NCBI GenBank assembly: GCA_965203855.1
Contig: CBDBDN010000005.1
Location: 992,001 to 1,056,000 of the forward strand
Source of the DNA: Bin87 sp965203855
Lineage (GTDB): Bacteria; Chloroflexota; Dehalococcoidia; Lucifugimonadales; UBA3495
Reading direction: 5' to 3'
Length of the DNA stretch: 64,000 nucleotides
The notes beneath the pieces were generated by a model. It did no database searches. It was not told where the DNA came from and worked only from the letters and a program-made list of their open reading frames with translations. The position numbers were made by a program, and so were the translations under genes. This document shows positions 16,964 to 24,982 of this stretch, piece by piece. How positions within the stretch are numbered: the first letter of the stretch is position 1; each line of letters opens with the position of its first letter.

Positions 16964-17305
16964 TCAGGCCGCCAAGCGGCAAAATACCGCCATTTCCGTG
17001 TCCGACAGCTCCTGCGCCGCCCGTCGGCAGCGCCGCAAGATGCGAAACACCGTGCGCGTGGTGATGGCGAACCTGTCCGCTGCCTGCTCCACCGACAGGT
17101 TCTCTTCCTCAATGGCCTGCACAATGCGGAAATCGCTGGCCATCCGCCGGTGCTTCGCGTACCACGCCATATCATCGTACTTGCAGCGCGGCAGCGGGCA
17201 ATCCAGGCAGCTGTCGGCAACTTCGCAGCCGGTATCCTCGTAATGCTCAATGCGGGGTTCAGATTCGAAAAGTGCGGGCGGAGCCACGGCGTTGACGGCA
17301 TACAT
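16964..17305 (-). CDS. small Cys-cluster helix-turn-helix protein, likely self-regulated
   Basis: A 113-residue protein. Residues 25-45 hold a Cys cluster (TGCEVADSCLDCPLPRCKYD: four Cys in 14 residues), possibly a zinc or iron-sulfur site. Residues 70-95 hold a helix-turn-helix (SVEQAADRFAITTRTVFRIL). The ATG at 17305 is chosen because a GGAG lies 8 bases upstream and a strong promoter lies just beyond; a longer frame from 17602 crosses that promoter. A 14-bp inverted repeat brackets the -10 box, so autorepression is likely. Targets elsewhere are unknown. Confidence 0.7.
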   Translation of the reverse strand: MYAVNAVAPPALFESEPRIEHYEDTGCEVADSCLDCPLPRCKYDDMAWYAKHRRMASDFRIVQAIEEENLSVEQAADRFAITTRTVFRILRRCRRAAQELSDTEMAVFCRLAA

Positions 17306-17315
17306 AGCTTTTCTC

Positions 17316-17371
17316 CGAAACTTGCGTTCTGATTTACCAAAATTATAGAACTCAAGTTTCGTTAGGGTCAA
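17316..17371 (-). promoter_or_regulatory. promoter with flanking 14-bp inverted-repeat operator
   Basis: On the minus strand TTGACC (17366-17371) and TATAAT (17342-17347) are 18 bases apart. CGAAACTTGCGTTC (17316-17329) and GAACTCAAGTTTCG (17348-17361) are reverse complements at 13 of 14 positions. One arm fills the promoter spacer and the other covers the transcription start region, the usual placement of repressor half-sites. Confidence 0.7.
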
Positions 17372-17426
17372 TGTAGCTAAAACGCTTTTTTGTGCGATTT
17401 TTCGATCGGTTTGCCGTCCTTGCCAT

Positions 17427-17840
17427 TCACCCCCTTGCCGGCCGACCGGCGTCCAGAAACCGGCGCAGTATTGCCGCCGCTGCTCCGGCGTCCACGGCTC
17501 CCCTTTCCCGGCCGGGACTGCGGCCAGCATCCACCAACTCCGCCGCCGCTGCCGCCGAAGTGAACGCTTCGTCCACCGTAAAAACCGGAATGTCGGCGGC
17601 AAACTCTACCGCCCGGAGCAGCGACCGTATTTTACGCCCCTGCTCGCCAAGCCGCCCCTGCGTATCTGTCGGCAGTCCCGCTACGATGGCCCGCGCCTCG
17701 CGCACGGCGGCGGCTTCCAGAACTGCGGACACATCGGCGCGCCGGCTGCGCCGTTCAATATAGCCCGCCGGCAGTATCAGCCGACCCGGCGGTATGCTGA
17801 CGGCCAAGCCAATGCGCCGGTCTCCAATGTCTAGGCCCAA
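17427..17840 (-). CDS. ruvX: RuvX/YqgF-type Holliday junction resolvase or rRNA-processing nuclease
   Basis: A protein of about 137 residues with the RNase H-like layout of RuvX/YqgF: LGLDIGDRRIGLAVS (first catalytic Asp, residue 4), IVAGLP, FTVDEAFTSAAA (Asp90/Glu91) and VDAGAAAAILRRFL (Asp117). The family acts on Holliday junctions or on 16S rRNA 5' ends. No ATG fits: a TTG at 17840 gives a start right at GLDIG, and non-ATG starts slightly upstream (reading GRLLGLDIG) are also possible. It follows alaS on the same strand 50 bases away, a common pairing in bacteria. Confidence 0.85.
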   Translation of the reverse strand: MGLDIGDRRIGLAVSIPPGRLILPAGYIERRSRRADVSAVLEAAAVREARAIVAGLPTDTQGRLGEQGRKIRSLLRAVEFAADIPVFTVDEAFTSAAAAAELVDAGRSPGRERGAVDAGAAAAILRRFLDAGRPARG

Positions 17841-17890
17841 CAGCCGCCCCGCTTGCGCCAGGCCCGCGCCGTCATTTTGCTCCGATACCG

Positions 17891-20710
17891 TCAGCGGCTC
17901 AACTCCGCGCGCACCAGCCCGGCTACGCTGTCTAATGCGGCGCCCAGCCGGTCGGGATGCCGGCCGCCGGCCTGGGCCGTTTCCGGCCGGCCGCCGCCCC
18001 CGCCGCCCATCACTTTGGCGGCGTCCCGCGCCAGATGCCCGGCGTGCAGGCCCCGTCCCGTCAAATCCGGCGTTACCATCGTAACCAGCAGCGGCGCCCC
18101 GTCAATCACTGCGCCCAGGACGATTACCCCGCTGTCCAGCCGCTGCTTGAGGTAATCCCCCATTTCCCGCATCGCTTCCACGCTGTGCGCCGAAGTTACG
18201 CCCGCCGCCAGCTTTACCCCGTCAACATCCCGGACGCGCGCCAGCAGCGCATCGGCCTCGCCGCGCAGCCCGCTGCGTTCCACTTCCGCCAGCCGCCGCC
18301 GCAAGGCGTCCGCATCCGCCATATAAGCGTCCAGGCGCGCTTCCAGCTCGTGCGCCGGCGCCTGCAATTTCCGGGAAATGGCCTGCAATGTTGCCGACTG
18401 CTGCACAAATAATTCCTCGGCCGCCCTTCCGGTCATCGCTTCGATCCGCCGCATCCCGCCGCCGATACTGGACTCGCCCAGCACTGCCAAGATGCCAACC
18501 TCCCCGGTAGCGTGGACATGGGTGCCGCCGCAGACCTCAAAACTGAACGGATCGGCGTTATCGGCGCCGGCCATGCTGACTACCCGGACGACATCGCCGT
18601 AGCGGTCGCCAAAGAACGCCAGCGCGCCATCCTGCACCGCATCGGTGTAAGTAGTTTCCCGCGCCGTTACCGACAGATTGGCGCGGATTTGCCGATTCGC
18701 CAGGCTCTGCACCGCCAGCTGCTCCTCGGGCGTCATTGCGCCGACATGATTAAAGTCAAAACGCAGCCGACCTGGCGCGCACAGCGAACCGGCCTGCCGC
18801 ACCTGAGGCCCCAGCACCGCGCGCAGGGCCGCGTGCAGCAGATGCGTGCCGCTGTGGTTGCGCGATGCGTCCAGCCGTCGCTCCAACTCAACCTGCGCCG
18901 CAACCGCATCGCCCAGCGCAATATCGCCGTCGGCTACCTGCCCGCGATGTACAATCAGGCCGGCTACCGGACTCTGCGTATCATCCACTTGTACCCGTCC
19001 ATTGGGGCCGGTAATGACGCCCCGGTCGCCGACTTGCCCGCCGCCCTCGGCGTAAAAGCAGGTTTCGGCCAGCACAATTTCAACCTGCTGCCCGTGCGTA
19101 GCGTGTCCCACCGCTTCGCCGTCCCGCAAGATGCCGACGATGCTGGATTCCAGCGCAGTGCGCCCGTAGCCGTCAAAAGCGGTGCGGCCCGCGCCCAAAT
19201 TCTCGTAGGCGGTAACGATTTCCATACTGCCGGTTGTCTGATGCCCGGCCCGATCGCGTTCCCGCTTGGCGTCCATTGCGGCGTTGAACCCGTCCATATC
19301 AACCGACAATCCATATTCCCGCCGCCCGATTTCATCCACCAGCTCCGGCGGAAACCCGTAGGTATCGTACAGGACAAATGCGATGGCGCCGGGTATGGCG
19401 CTGTCGGCACGTGCGGCGTCCAGCGCGCCGGCGTCAACGCCCGCCGTTTCCAGCAACGCCGGCGCATTGTCCGCCGGCGCCTTGATGTAATGCAGGATGT
19501 CCTCCAGCAGCGGCATCCCATGCCGGATATTGTCCAGAAACTGCGTTTCCTCCAACCCGACTACTCGCTGAATAAACTCCCGGTTCTGCGCCAACGCCGG
19601 GTAAGCGGCGGCGAACCGTTCAATCACCGCATCGGCAACCTCATTCATAAACGGGCGGTCCAGCCCCAGCTGCCGCCCGTAGCGGATCGCCCGCCGAATA
19701 ATGCGCCGCAGCACATAGCCCCGCTCGCTGTTGGACGGCGCTACGCCGTCGCCAATCAGAAACGCCGCCGCCCGCGCGTGTTCCGCAACCACCCGGATAG
19801 CATAGTCGGTATCGGAGTGGTTGCTATCGGCATCCGCACCGTATTCCCGCCCGGTAATCCCGCATACGGCGTCAATAATCGGTCGGAACAAGTCGGTTTC
19901 ATACACATTCGGCTTGCCCTGCAACACGGCGGCGGCCCGTTCCAGCCCCATCCCGGTGTCCACGCTGGGCGCCGGCAACGGCGTCCGCACCCCGTCCAAA
20001 TCCTGGTAAAACTGCATAAATACCAGGTTCCACAGCTCCACGAACCGTTCGCAGTCGCAGTTCGGATGGCAGCCGCCCGGTTCCGCCGCCGGGCCCCCGT
20101 CCGCCTCCCGACGCAGCAATGCCGTCAGTTCGTCCGGCGCCATCATCTCGTCAGTTTCCCGGTGTTGGCCGATGCCTTTTTCGGCGCCTCCGTCGTAATG
20201 CAGCTCGGAACAGGGGCCGGTCGGCCCTTCCAGCCCGGCCGGCCCCCACCAGTTGTCGCTGTTGCCGTACCGGTAGATGCGTTCCGGCGGTACGCCAATC
20301 TCGTCGCGCCACAAGTCATAGGCGTCGTCATCGTCCAGATGCACGGTTACATACATCCGCTCCGCCGGCAGCCCGAACAGCCCGGTGCACAGCTCCCACG
20401 CAAAGGTCATCGCATCCCGCTTGAAGTAGTCGCCGATGCTGAAATTGCCCAGCATTTCAAAGAAAGTGAGATGCTTGTGATCGCCCACTTCGTCAATATC
20501 GGTAGTGCGAAAAGATTTCTGGCAGCTGGTCAGCCGGCGGCGCGGCGGCGTCTGTTCCCCCATAAAAAAGGGCTTGAACGGCACCATCCCCGCCGAAGTG
20601 AACAGCAAAGTCGGGTCGCCGGCCGGTATCAGCGAGGCCGACGGCATCGCCTGATGCCCCCGCTCCTCAAAAAAACTGCGAAAAGAATTGCGAATGCGGT
20701 CGCCGTCCAT
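17891..20710 (-). CDS. alaS: alanyl-tRNA synthetase
   Basis: A 939-residue class II synthetase, slightly longer than the usual 870-880. Catalytic domain: FRSFFEERGHQAMPSASLIP, LLFTSAGMVPFKPFFMG, CQKSFRTTDIDEVGDHKHL and FFEMLGNFSIGDYFK. Editing domain: zinc-site HSGTHLLHAALR near residue 600 and CGGTHVHATGE near 710. The C-terminal coiled coil and DHHA1-like VMGGGGGGRPETAQAGG motif complete it. It charges tRNA-Ala and clears Ser/Gly mischarged tRNA. The promoter and ATG are clear, and it probably shares a transcript with ruvX. Confidence 0.97.
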   Translation of the reverse strand: MDGDRIRNSFRSFFEERGHQAMPSASLIPAGDPTLLFTSAGMVPFKPFFMGEQTPPRRRLTSCQKSFRTTDIDEVGDHKHLTFFEMLGNFSIGDYFKRDAMTFAWELCTGLFGLPAERMYVTVHLDDDDAYDLWRDEIGVPPERIYRYGNSDNWWGPAGLEGPTGPCSELHYDGGAEKGIGQHRETDEMMAPDELTALLRREADGGPAAEPGGCHPNCDCERFVELWNLVFMQFYQDLDGVRTPLPAPSVDTGMGLERAAAVLQGKPNVYETDLFRPIIDAVCGITGREYGADADSNHSDTDYAIRVVAEHARAAAFLIGDGVAPSNSERGYVLRRIIRRAIRYGRQLGLDRPFMNEVADAVIERFAAAYPALAQNREFIQRVVGLEETQFLDNIRHGMPLLEDILHYIKAPADNAPALLETAGVDAGALDAARADSAIPGAIAFVLYDTYGFPPELVDEIGRREYGLSVDMDGFNAAMDAKRERDRAGHQTTGSMEIVTAYENLGAGRTAFDGYGRTALESSIVGILRDGEAVGHATHGQQVEIVLAETCFYAEGGGQVGDRGVITGPNGRVQVDDTQSPVAGLIVHRGQVADGDIALGDAVAAQVELERRLDASRNHSGTHLLHAALRAVLGPQVRQAGSLCAPGRLRFDFNHVGAMTPEEQLAVQSLANRQIRANLSVTARETTYTDAVQDGALAFFGDRYGDVVRVVSMAGADNADPFSFEVCGGTHVHATGEVGILAVLGESSIGGGMRRIEAMTGRAAEELFVQQSATLQAISRKLQAPAHELEARLDAYMADADALRRRLAEVERSGLRGEADALLARVRDVDGVKLAAGVTSAHSVEAMREMGDYLKQRLDSGVIVLGAVIDGAPLLVTMVTPDLTGRGLHAGHLARDAAKVMGGGGGGRPETAQAGGRHPDRLGAALDSVAGLVRAELSR

Positions 20711-20748
20711 AGGGTATAGCGTCTCTCCATCTCGGTTTAATCGCCAAG

Positions 20749-20778
20749 ATTGTAGGCATATTACCCCGGCAAGGTCAA
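20749..20778 (-). promoter_or_regulatory. alaS promoter
   Basis: Minus strand TTGACC (20773-20778) and TACAAT (20749-20754) are 18 bases apart. Transcription would start near 20742, giving a 30-base leader with GGAGA before the ATG. Confidence 0.65.
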
Positions 20779-20787
20779 CAATCCCCC

Positions 20788-20889
20788 TACACCATCACCT
20801 CCCCTACGCCGTCATCCCCCTATACCATCATTCCTGCTATACCGTCATTCCAGCTACGCCGCCATCCCCGCTATACCGCCGTTCCCTTT
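20788..20889. repeat. degenerate 17-bp tandem array running into a REP element
   Basis: Six units close to TATACCGTCATTCCNGC lie head to tail: 20788-20804, 20805-20820, 20821-20837, 20838-20854, 20855-20871 and 20872-20889. The next phase of the same string is the start of a full REP hairpin at 20893. Confidence 0.75.
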
Positions 20890-20892
20890 ATA

Positions 20893-21004
20893 CCGTCATT
20901 CCGGCGCAAGCCGGAATCCACGCCCGCAGCCACCTGCAAAGACGGCGTATCGTTTCCAATTAGGCGGTTTAGTTTTTCCGTCATTCCGGCGCAAGCCGGA
21001 ATCC
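20893..21004. repeat. two direct REP-like half elements
   Basis: CCGTCATTCCGGCGCAAGCC begins at 20893 and again at 20978, each followed by GGAATCC and then CCGCAGCCACCTG. The two half elements are 85 bases apart in the same orientation. Together with the array before them they fill the otherwise gene-free stretch 20711-21081, in which I see no coding sequence. Confidence 0.75.
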
Positions 21005-21081
21005 CACCGCAGCCACCTGAAAAGAAACGCTGCCGATAGGCGGCGGCAAAATCCCCCAAATCCCCTCCATCCATGCCATTA

Positions 21082-21489
21082 TTACCCCAGCGCCCCGGCC
21101 TGTCCCGGCGCAATCCGGCCGTACAGCTGTGCCAGCGCAACCGCCAGCGCATGGGGCCGTTCCGCATACTCCGGCGTCGGATACCATTCGTAGTCAAAGC
21201 TGCGCGCCACCGCCCCATCTACGCTGACCCGCAGGCTGGACACGATGACGCGGAACCCAACGGCCGCGCTGGCCTGCTCCGCCAGCTGTTCCAGCACGAC
21301 ATCAGGGCAGTCAAAGATGACCATAAAGCCGCCTTCCCGCCGGCCGTCGGTAACTCGCCCCCGCAACACTTTGCCGAACCGGTCCAGCTCCACGATGGTA
21401 TAAGAGCGTTCCGCAATCCCATGGTCGGGCCAGCCGATATTTATTGCGCCGCCAACAGTCCAGTGATGCATCGCAAGCAGTTCCCCCAT
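21082..21489 (-). CDS. hypothetical protein downstream of the iron permease
   Basis: A 135-residue protein (MGELLAMHHWTVGG...). The ATG at 21489 is 20 bases after the iron-permease stop, so it is probably the last gene of that transcript; the longer frame overlaps the permease. No known domain is recognised. It has alternating strands (YTIVELDRFGKVLRGRV, GGFMVIFDCP) and a helix LEQLAEQASAAVGF, then RSFDYEWYPTPEYAERPHAL, ending in a short helix. Its position hints at a link with metal uptake, but nothing in the sequence proves it. Confidence 0.6.
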   Translation of the reverse strand: MGELLAMHHWTVGGAINIGWPDHGIAERSYTIVELDRFGKVLRGRVTDGRREGGFMVIFDCPDVVLEQLAEQASAAVGFRVIVSSLRVSVDGAVARSFDYEWYPTPEYAERPHALAVALAQLYGRIAPGQAGALG

Positions 21490-21509
21490 CAGATTCCGAT
21501 GCCGCCATT

Positions 21510-23213
21510 TTACTCCGACCGTCGTTCCTCGCGCAGCGTAATCAAAGCCAGCGGTATGGCGGATACGGCGATTAGCAGCAGCGCTGGCACGGCGGCGCGC
21601 GCAAAAAACGCTTCCTCCGCCGCCGACCATATTGAGGACGCCAGCGTAGTGAACCCAATCGGGCTTAATATCAGCGTTGCCGGCAGCTCTTTCATCGTCA
21701 GCAGAAATACCAGCGCCAGCCCGGTGAATATGCCGGGGCGCGCCAGCGGCAGCGTTACGGTCAGCAGCGTCGCCGCCGGGCTTTTGCCCAGGCTGCGCGC
21801 CGCCTCCTCAAATTCCGGCCGCACCTGCGCTAACGACGCCCGCAGCGCCCCCACGGCGGCCGGCAGAAACAGCGTAGAGTACGCCAAGGCCAGCATCGCC
21901 AGCGACTGGTACAGCCACGGCGCATAGTTGACCCCGAAATAGACCAGCCCCAGCGCAATAACGATGCCCGGCAGGGCGAACCCGACGAACCCCAGCCGTT
22001 CCAGCCATCTGCTGAACCGCCCCGGATAACGGACGGCGAGTATGGCAATCGGCGCGGCGCATAACATCGTAATGACGGCGGCCAATGCGGACACTCCGAC
22101 GGAATTGGCGGCGGCCCGCCACAGCAGCTCCAGCGGTTCGCCGGCCGCTATCCCGCGCACCGCCCACAGCAGCAGTATCCCAATCGGCAGCCCCAACGAC
22201 GCCAGCATTACCAGAGCGCAGTAGGCCAATGCCGGCCAGCGCCAGCGTCCCAGCGGCGTCGGCGTTTGAGGCCGCTCCGCGCCGGCCCCGCTGCGGTAGT
22301 ACCGCATCCGCCCCCGCGCGGCGTGCTCGCCCCACACTACCGCCAGCGCCAGGACAATCAGCGCCAGCGACCAGGCGGCGGCCAGCGTGCGGTTCAACGC
22401 CGCGCCGTACTGAATGAATATGCTCCATGTAAAGGTTTCGTAGCGCATCATCGCAACTGCGCCGAAGTCGCTCAGCGTGTACAGTCCCGCCAACAGGCCG
22501 CCCGCCAGAATCGCCGGACGCAGCAGCGGCAGCGTTACCTCCCGAAATGTCGCCCACCGATTCCGACCCAGCGACCGCGCCGATTCCTCCAGCGTCTCAT
22601 CCAGGTTCCACAGCGCGGCGCGTATCGGCAGCAGCACATAGGGAAAGCTAATGATTATCAGCGTGAACGCGGCGCCGGGAAACCCGTATATGCTGGGCAG
22701 CCGTTCCACCGCAAAGGCCGCTTCCAGCCAGCCTTGCAGTATTCCGCGCGGCCCCAGCCCGGCAATTACCGCAAATCCGGTGATATACGACGGCAGCGCC
22801 AGCGGCAGCATCGTCGCCACCCGCCAGAACCGCCGCCCCGGCAAATCAGTACGCACCGACAGCCAGGCCAGCGGCACCGCGATGACGATGCAGCCCACCA
22901 TCACGGCGGCCATCAACGCCAGCGTCCGCAGCGCTATCTCCAGTGTGCGCGCCCGGAAAATCAGCTCCGCCGCCTCCGGCCCGGCGCCCACCGTCCGCAC
23001 GCCCAGATACACCGGCGCAATCAGCAGCAGCGCCCCAATCAGCAGCCCCGGCAGCCATACTAGCGCCGGCGGACGCCCCGTTCCGTCAAACATTCCCGCA
23101 AACAGTCTAACGAATCGGAAACGCGGCGCAGCGACGGCCCGTTTTACGGCAGGAATCATAATGCGGCTAATCGCTAAAACGGCGGCCCGGACAAGGGGTA
23201 TGGACAACAGCAT
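21510..23213 (-). CDS. fbpB: iron(III) ABC transporter permease, fused two-domain type
   Basis: A 567-residue inner-membrane protein with about 12 hydrophobic segments and two permease modules. Each has an EAA loop: LEESARSLGRNRWATFREVT (about residue 215) and EEAARSLGKSPAATLLTVTL (about 475). Next to the second is FLLTMKELPATLIL, a phrase typical of FbpB/SfuB/AfuB iron permeases. It forms the channel through which Fe3+ from the binding protein is passed, driven by the ATPase encoded on the opposite strand. It lies 187 bases after fbpA and a small unknown gene follows it. Confidence 0.9.
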   Translation of the reverse strand: MLLSIPLVRAAVLAISRIMIPAVKRAVAAPRFRFVRLFAGMFDGTGRPPALVWLPGLLIGALLLIAPVYLGVRTVGAGPEAAELIFRARTLEIALRTLALMAAVMVGCIVIAVPLAWLSVRTDLPGRRFWRVATMLPLALPSYITGFAVIAGLGPRGILQGWLEAAFAVERLPSIYGFPGAAFTLIIISFPYVLLPIRAALWNLDETLEESARSLGRNRWATFREVTLPLLRPAILAGGLLAGLYTLSDFGAVAMMRYETFTWSIFIQYGAALNRTLAAAWSLALIVLALAVVWGEHAARGRMRYYRSGAGAERPQTPTPLGRWRWPALAYCALVMLASLGLPIGILLLWAVRGIAAGEPLELLWRAAANSVGVSALAAVITMLCAAPIAILAVRYPGRFSRWLERLGFVGFALPGIVIALGLVYFGVNYAPWLYQSLAMLALAYSTLFLPAAVGALRASLAQVRPEFEEAARSLGKSPAATLLTVTLPLARPGIFTGLALVFLLTMKELPATLILSPIGFTTLASSIWSAAEEAFFARAAVPALLLIAVSAIPLALITLREERRSE

Positions 23214-23236
23214 AATACCAAAGTTATACTGGCCCT

Positions 23237-23413
23237 ATCGGGAGGAGGGTCCGACAGAGCCAGTTGCCCATAAGGGGGCGGGACAGGGAGTTGCCGGCCG
23301 CTACGGCAGCCCCCTGTTTTGGTTTCTGCTAACCCCATCGGGAGGAGGGCCGACAGGGCTAGCTGCCCGGGATGGGGCGATGACGGGGTGTTGCCGGCCG
23401 CTACGGCAGCGCC
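23237..23413. repeat. two ~77-bp direct repeats, 100 bases apart, one covering the fbpA stop
   Basis: ATCGGGAGGAGGG begins at 23237 and 23337, and GTTGCCGGCCGCTACGGCAG begins at 23290 and 23390, an exact 100-base offset. The second copy contains the last codons and stop of fbpA; the first is a non-coding partial copy of that end. Confidence 0.8.
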
Positions 23414-24627
23414 CCGACTTTTTGCAGCAACGCCTGCGTGCCCGCCAAGTCGGCCAGATCCGCCAGCGTGATGTCCGGCTGCTCAATGTCCGCCAGCGGA
23501 GTCAGCAGCACGGACGGACGGACGCCTTCAACCAGCGGATACTCAAAGGTGTTGCCCGCAAAGTACTGCTGCCCGACCTTGCTCAACAGAAACCGAATGA
23601 AAGCTTCGGCGTTCTCCGCATTCTCAGCCGTTTCCAGAATCCCCGCGCCGGATACCAGGACGATGGCGCCGGGGCCGGCCCCCCGCAGATGAGCGTTGCG
23701 CGCCGCAAAATCCTCGCCTTCCTCAGCGATAAAGCGGTACAGGTAATAGTGGTTGACCAGTCCGACATCGATTTCGCCGGCGGCGGCGGCGGCAACCTGC
23801 GGCGTATTCTTGGGATATATCTGCACCTCGTTGGCCACCATTGACCGCAGCCACTGCTCGGTGCGCGCCTCGCCCCAGCCCACGCGCAGGGCGGTTACCA
23901 TCGCCTGGAACGAACCATTGGTCGGCGCCCAGCCTACGCGCCCTTTCCATTCCGGCTCCGTAAAGCCCCATAAGTCGTCAGGCAGGTCGTCCTCGGTAAG
24001 GTCGTCAGTGCCATAGACCACCACGCGGGCGCGCCCGGTAATGCCTACCCAACTCCCGTCCTCGGAACGCGCCCACTCCGGCGTCATTTCAATGATGTCG
24101 CTGGGCAGCTCCGTCATCATCTCGGATACCGCAGCCAGCCCGCCCGGATCCTGAGCGTAAAACACGTCGGCCGGCGAATTGTCCCCTTCCTCCAGCAAAG
24201 TCGCGGCCAGCGCCCCCGTGCCGGCGTATTTCACCTGCACATCAATGCCGGTAGCGCCCTTGAACTGCTGAATGATGGGGTCAACCAACGATTCGCTGCG
24301 ACCGGAGTAGATAACCAGCGCGCCCGGATCTTCCGTCGCCGCCGGTTCGGTAACGATGCGCGTAACCTCAACCGGCACCTCTACCTGCACTTCGCGCGTA
24401 ACTTCCGGGCCGGGCTGCTCCACAATCCGGGTAACCTCCGGGCCCGGCTGTTCCACAATCCGGGTAACTTCGACCGGCACCTGCACTTCGCGCGTAACCT
24501 CTACGGGAGCCGGCGCCGCCGGCGCGCTGCCCCCTCCGCAGGCCGCGATATTCAACGCCAGCAATGCCGCCGCCGCCAGCGCCAGCCACAGCCGGGCGCC
24601 GCGCGGTATCTGTATCCATTCTGCCAT
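23401..24627 (-). CDS. fbpA: iron(III) ABC transporter substrate-binding lipoprotein
   Basis: A 408-residue protein with a lipoprotein signal (LALNIAAC, Cys30). A repetitive linker of EVTREV/VPVEVTRIV/EQPGP units (residues 40-95) follows, as seen on Chloroflexota binding proteins. The domain is of FbpA/FutA type: LVIYSGRSESLVDPIIQQFK, VKYAGTGALAATLLEEG, ADVFYAQDPGGLAAVS, GRARVVVYG, VGLVNHYYLYRF with a Tyr pair expected to bind Fe3+, and a C-terminal FLLSKVGQQYFA. The start is set by GGAGG before ATG 24627. It should deliver Fe3+ to the permease. A consensus promoter overlapped by a palindrome precedes it. Confidence 0.92.
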   Translation of the reverse strand: MAEWIQIPRGARLWLALAAAALLALNIAACGGGSAPAAPAPVEVTREVQVPVEVTRIVEQPGPEVTRIVEQPGPEVTREVQVEVPVEVTRIVTEPAATEDPGALVIYSGRSESLVDPIIQQFKGATGIDVQVKYAGTGALAATLLEEGDNSPADVFYAQDPGGLAAVSEMMTELPSDIIEMTPEWARSEDGSWVGITGRARVVVYGTDDLTEDDLPDDLWGFTEPEWKGRVGWAPTNGSFQAMVTALRVGWGEARTEQWLRSMVANEVQIYPKNTPQVAAAAAGEIDVGLVNHYYLYRFIAEEGEDFAARNAHLRGAGPGAIVLVSGAGILETAENAENAEAFIRFLLSKVGQQYFAGNTFEYPLVEGVRPSVLLTPLADIEQPDITLADLADLAGTQALLQKVGALP

Positions 24628-24683
24628 TCTAATTCCTCCGTTATGCCGGCCATCAGTCAAAATTTCGCCGGAACTTGCCCAGT

Positions 24684-24712
24684 ATATTAGTGCGTACTAA
24701 TTCAATTGTCAA
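24684..24712 (-). promoter_or_regulatory. fbpA promoter with overlapping palindromic operator (candidate DtxR-type site)
   Basis: Minus strand TTGACA (24707-24712) and TAATAT (24684-24689) are exactly 17 bases apart. The palindrome ATTAGTACGCACTAAT (24686-24701, 6-bp arms, 4-bp centre) overlaps the -10 box. A DtxR-family gene lies 1.7 kb away and the target is an iron transporter, so metal-dependent repression is a reasonable inference. Confidence 0.75.
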
Positions 24713-24787
24713 GTGCATACAGAGCGGAAATTTTATGCGGTACTGCGCCAATTTTCCCGGCATCACGTTTTGGCCGTTTGATTTTTG

Positions 24788-24814
24788 CCGTCATTCCGGC
24801 GCAAGCCGGAATCC
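24788..24814. repeat. single REP-like half element
   Basis: CCGTCATTCCGGCGCAAGCC followed by GGAATCC lies between the divergent fbpA and fbpC promoters. Confidence 0.75.
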
Positions 24815-24903
24815 ATCGGAGTGCGTGAATGCCGGCTTCCCCCGGCGCGACGGCCTTATGGATACCCCCTTAAAAAGAAACGCCGCACATCACGCCCGGC
24901 GCA

Positions 24904-24932
24904 TTGACAAGATTGCCGCCAATAGATAGACT
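24904..24932 (+). promoter_or_regulatory. fbpC promoter
   Basis: TTGACA (24904-24909) and TAGACT (24927-24932) are 17 bases apart. A small palindrome AAGCAATGCTT (24946-24956) lies just after the expected start point, and CTAGTGCAGACTGA (24967-24980) resembles the fbpA operator at 10 of 14 positions. Confidence 0.5.
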
Positions 24933-24982
24933 GCTTGCTGCGATAAAGCAATGCTTACCATTCCGGCTAGTGCAGACTGAAA

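Noticed and set aside
16964..17602. Longer form of the Cys-cluster HTH protein starting at 17602
   Set aside because: It would run through the ruvX end, the promoter and the operator; the internal ATG with GGAG fits better.
18512..20719. 735-codon open frame opposite alaS, and similar long antisense frames (1312-3006 minus, 5577-6959 minus, 29841-31397 plus, 32527-33906 plus)
   Set aside because: They lie opposite well-identified genes, have low-complexity Arg/Pro/Gly/Ala composition and show no family motifs. They are shadows caused by high GC at third positions.
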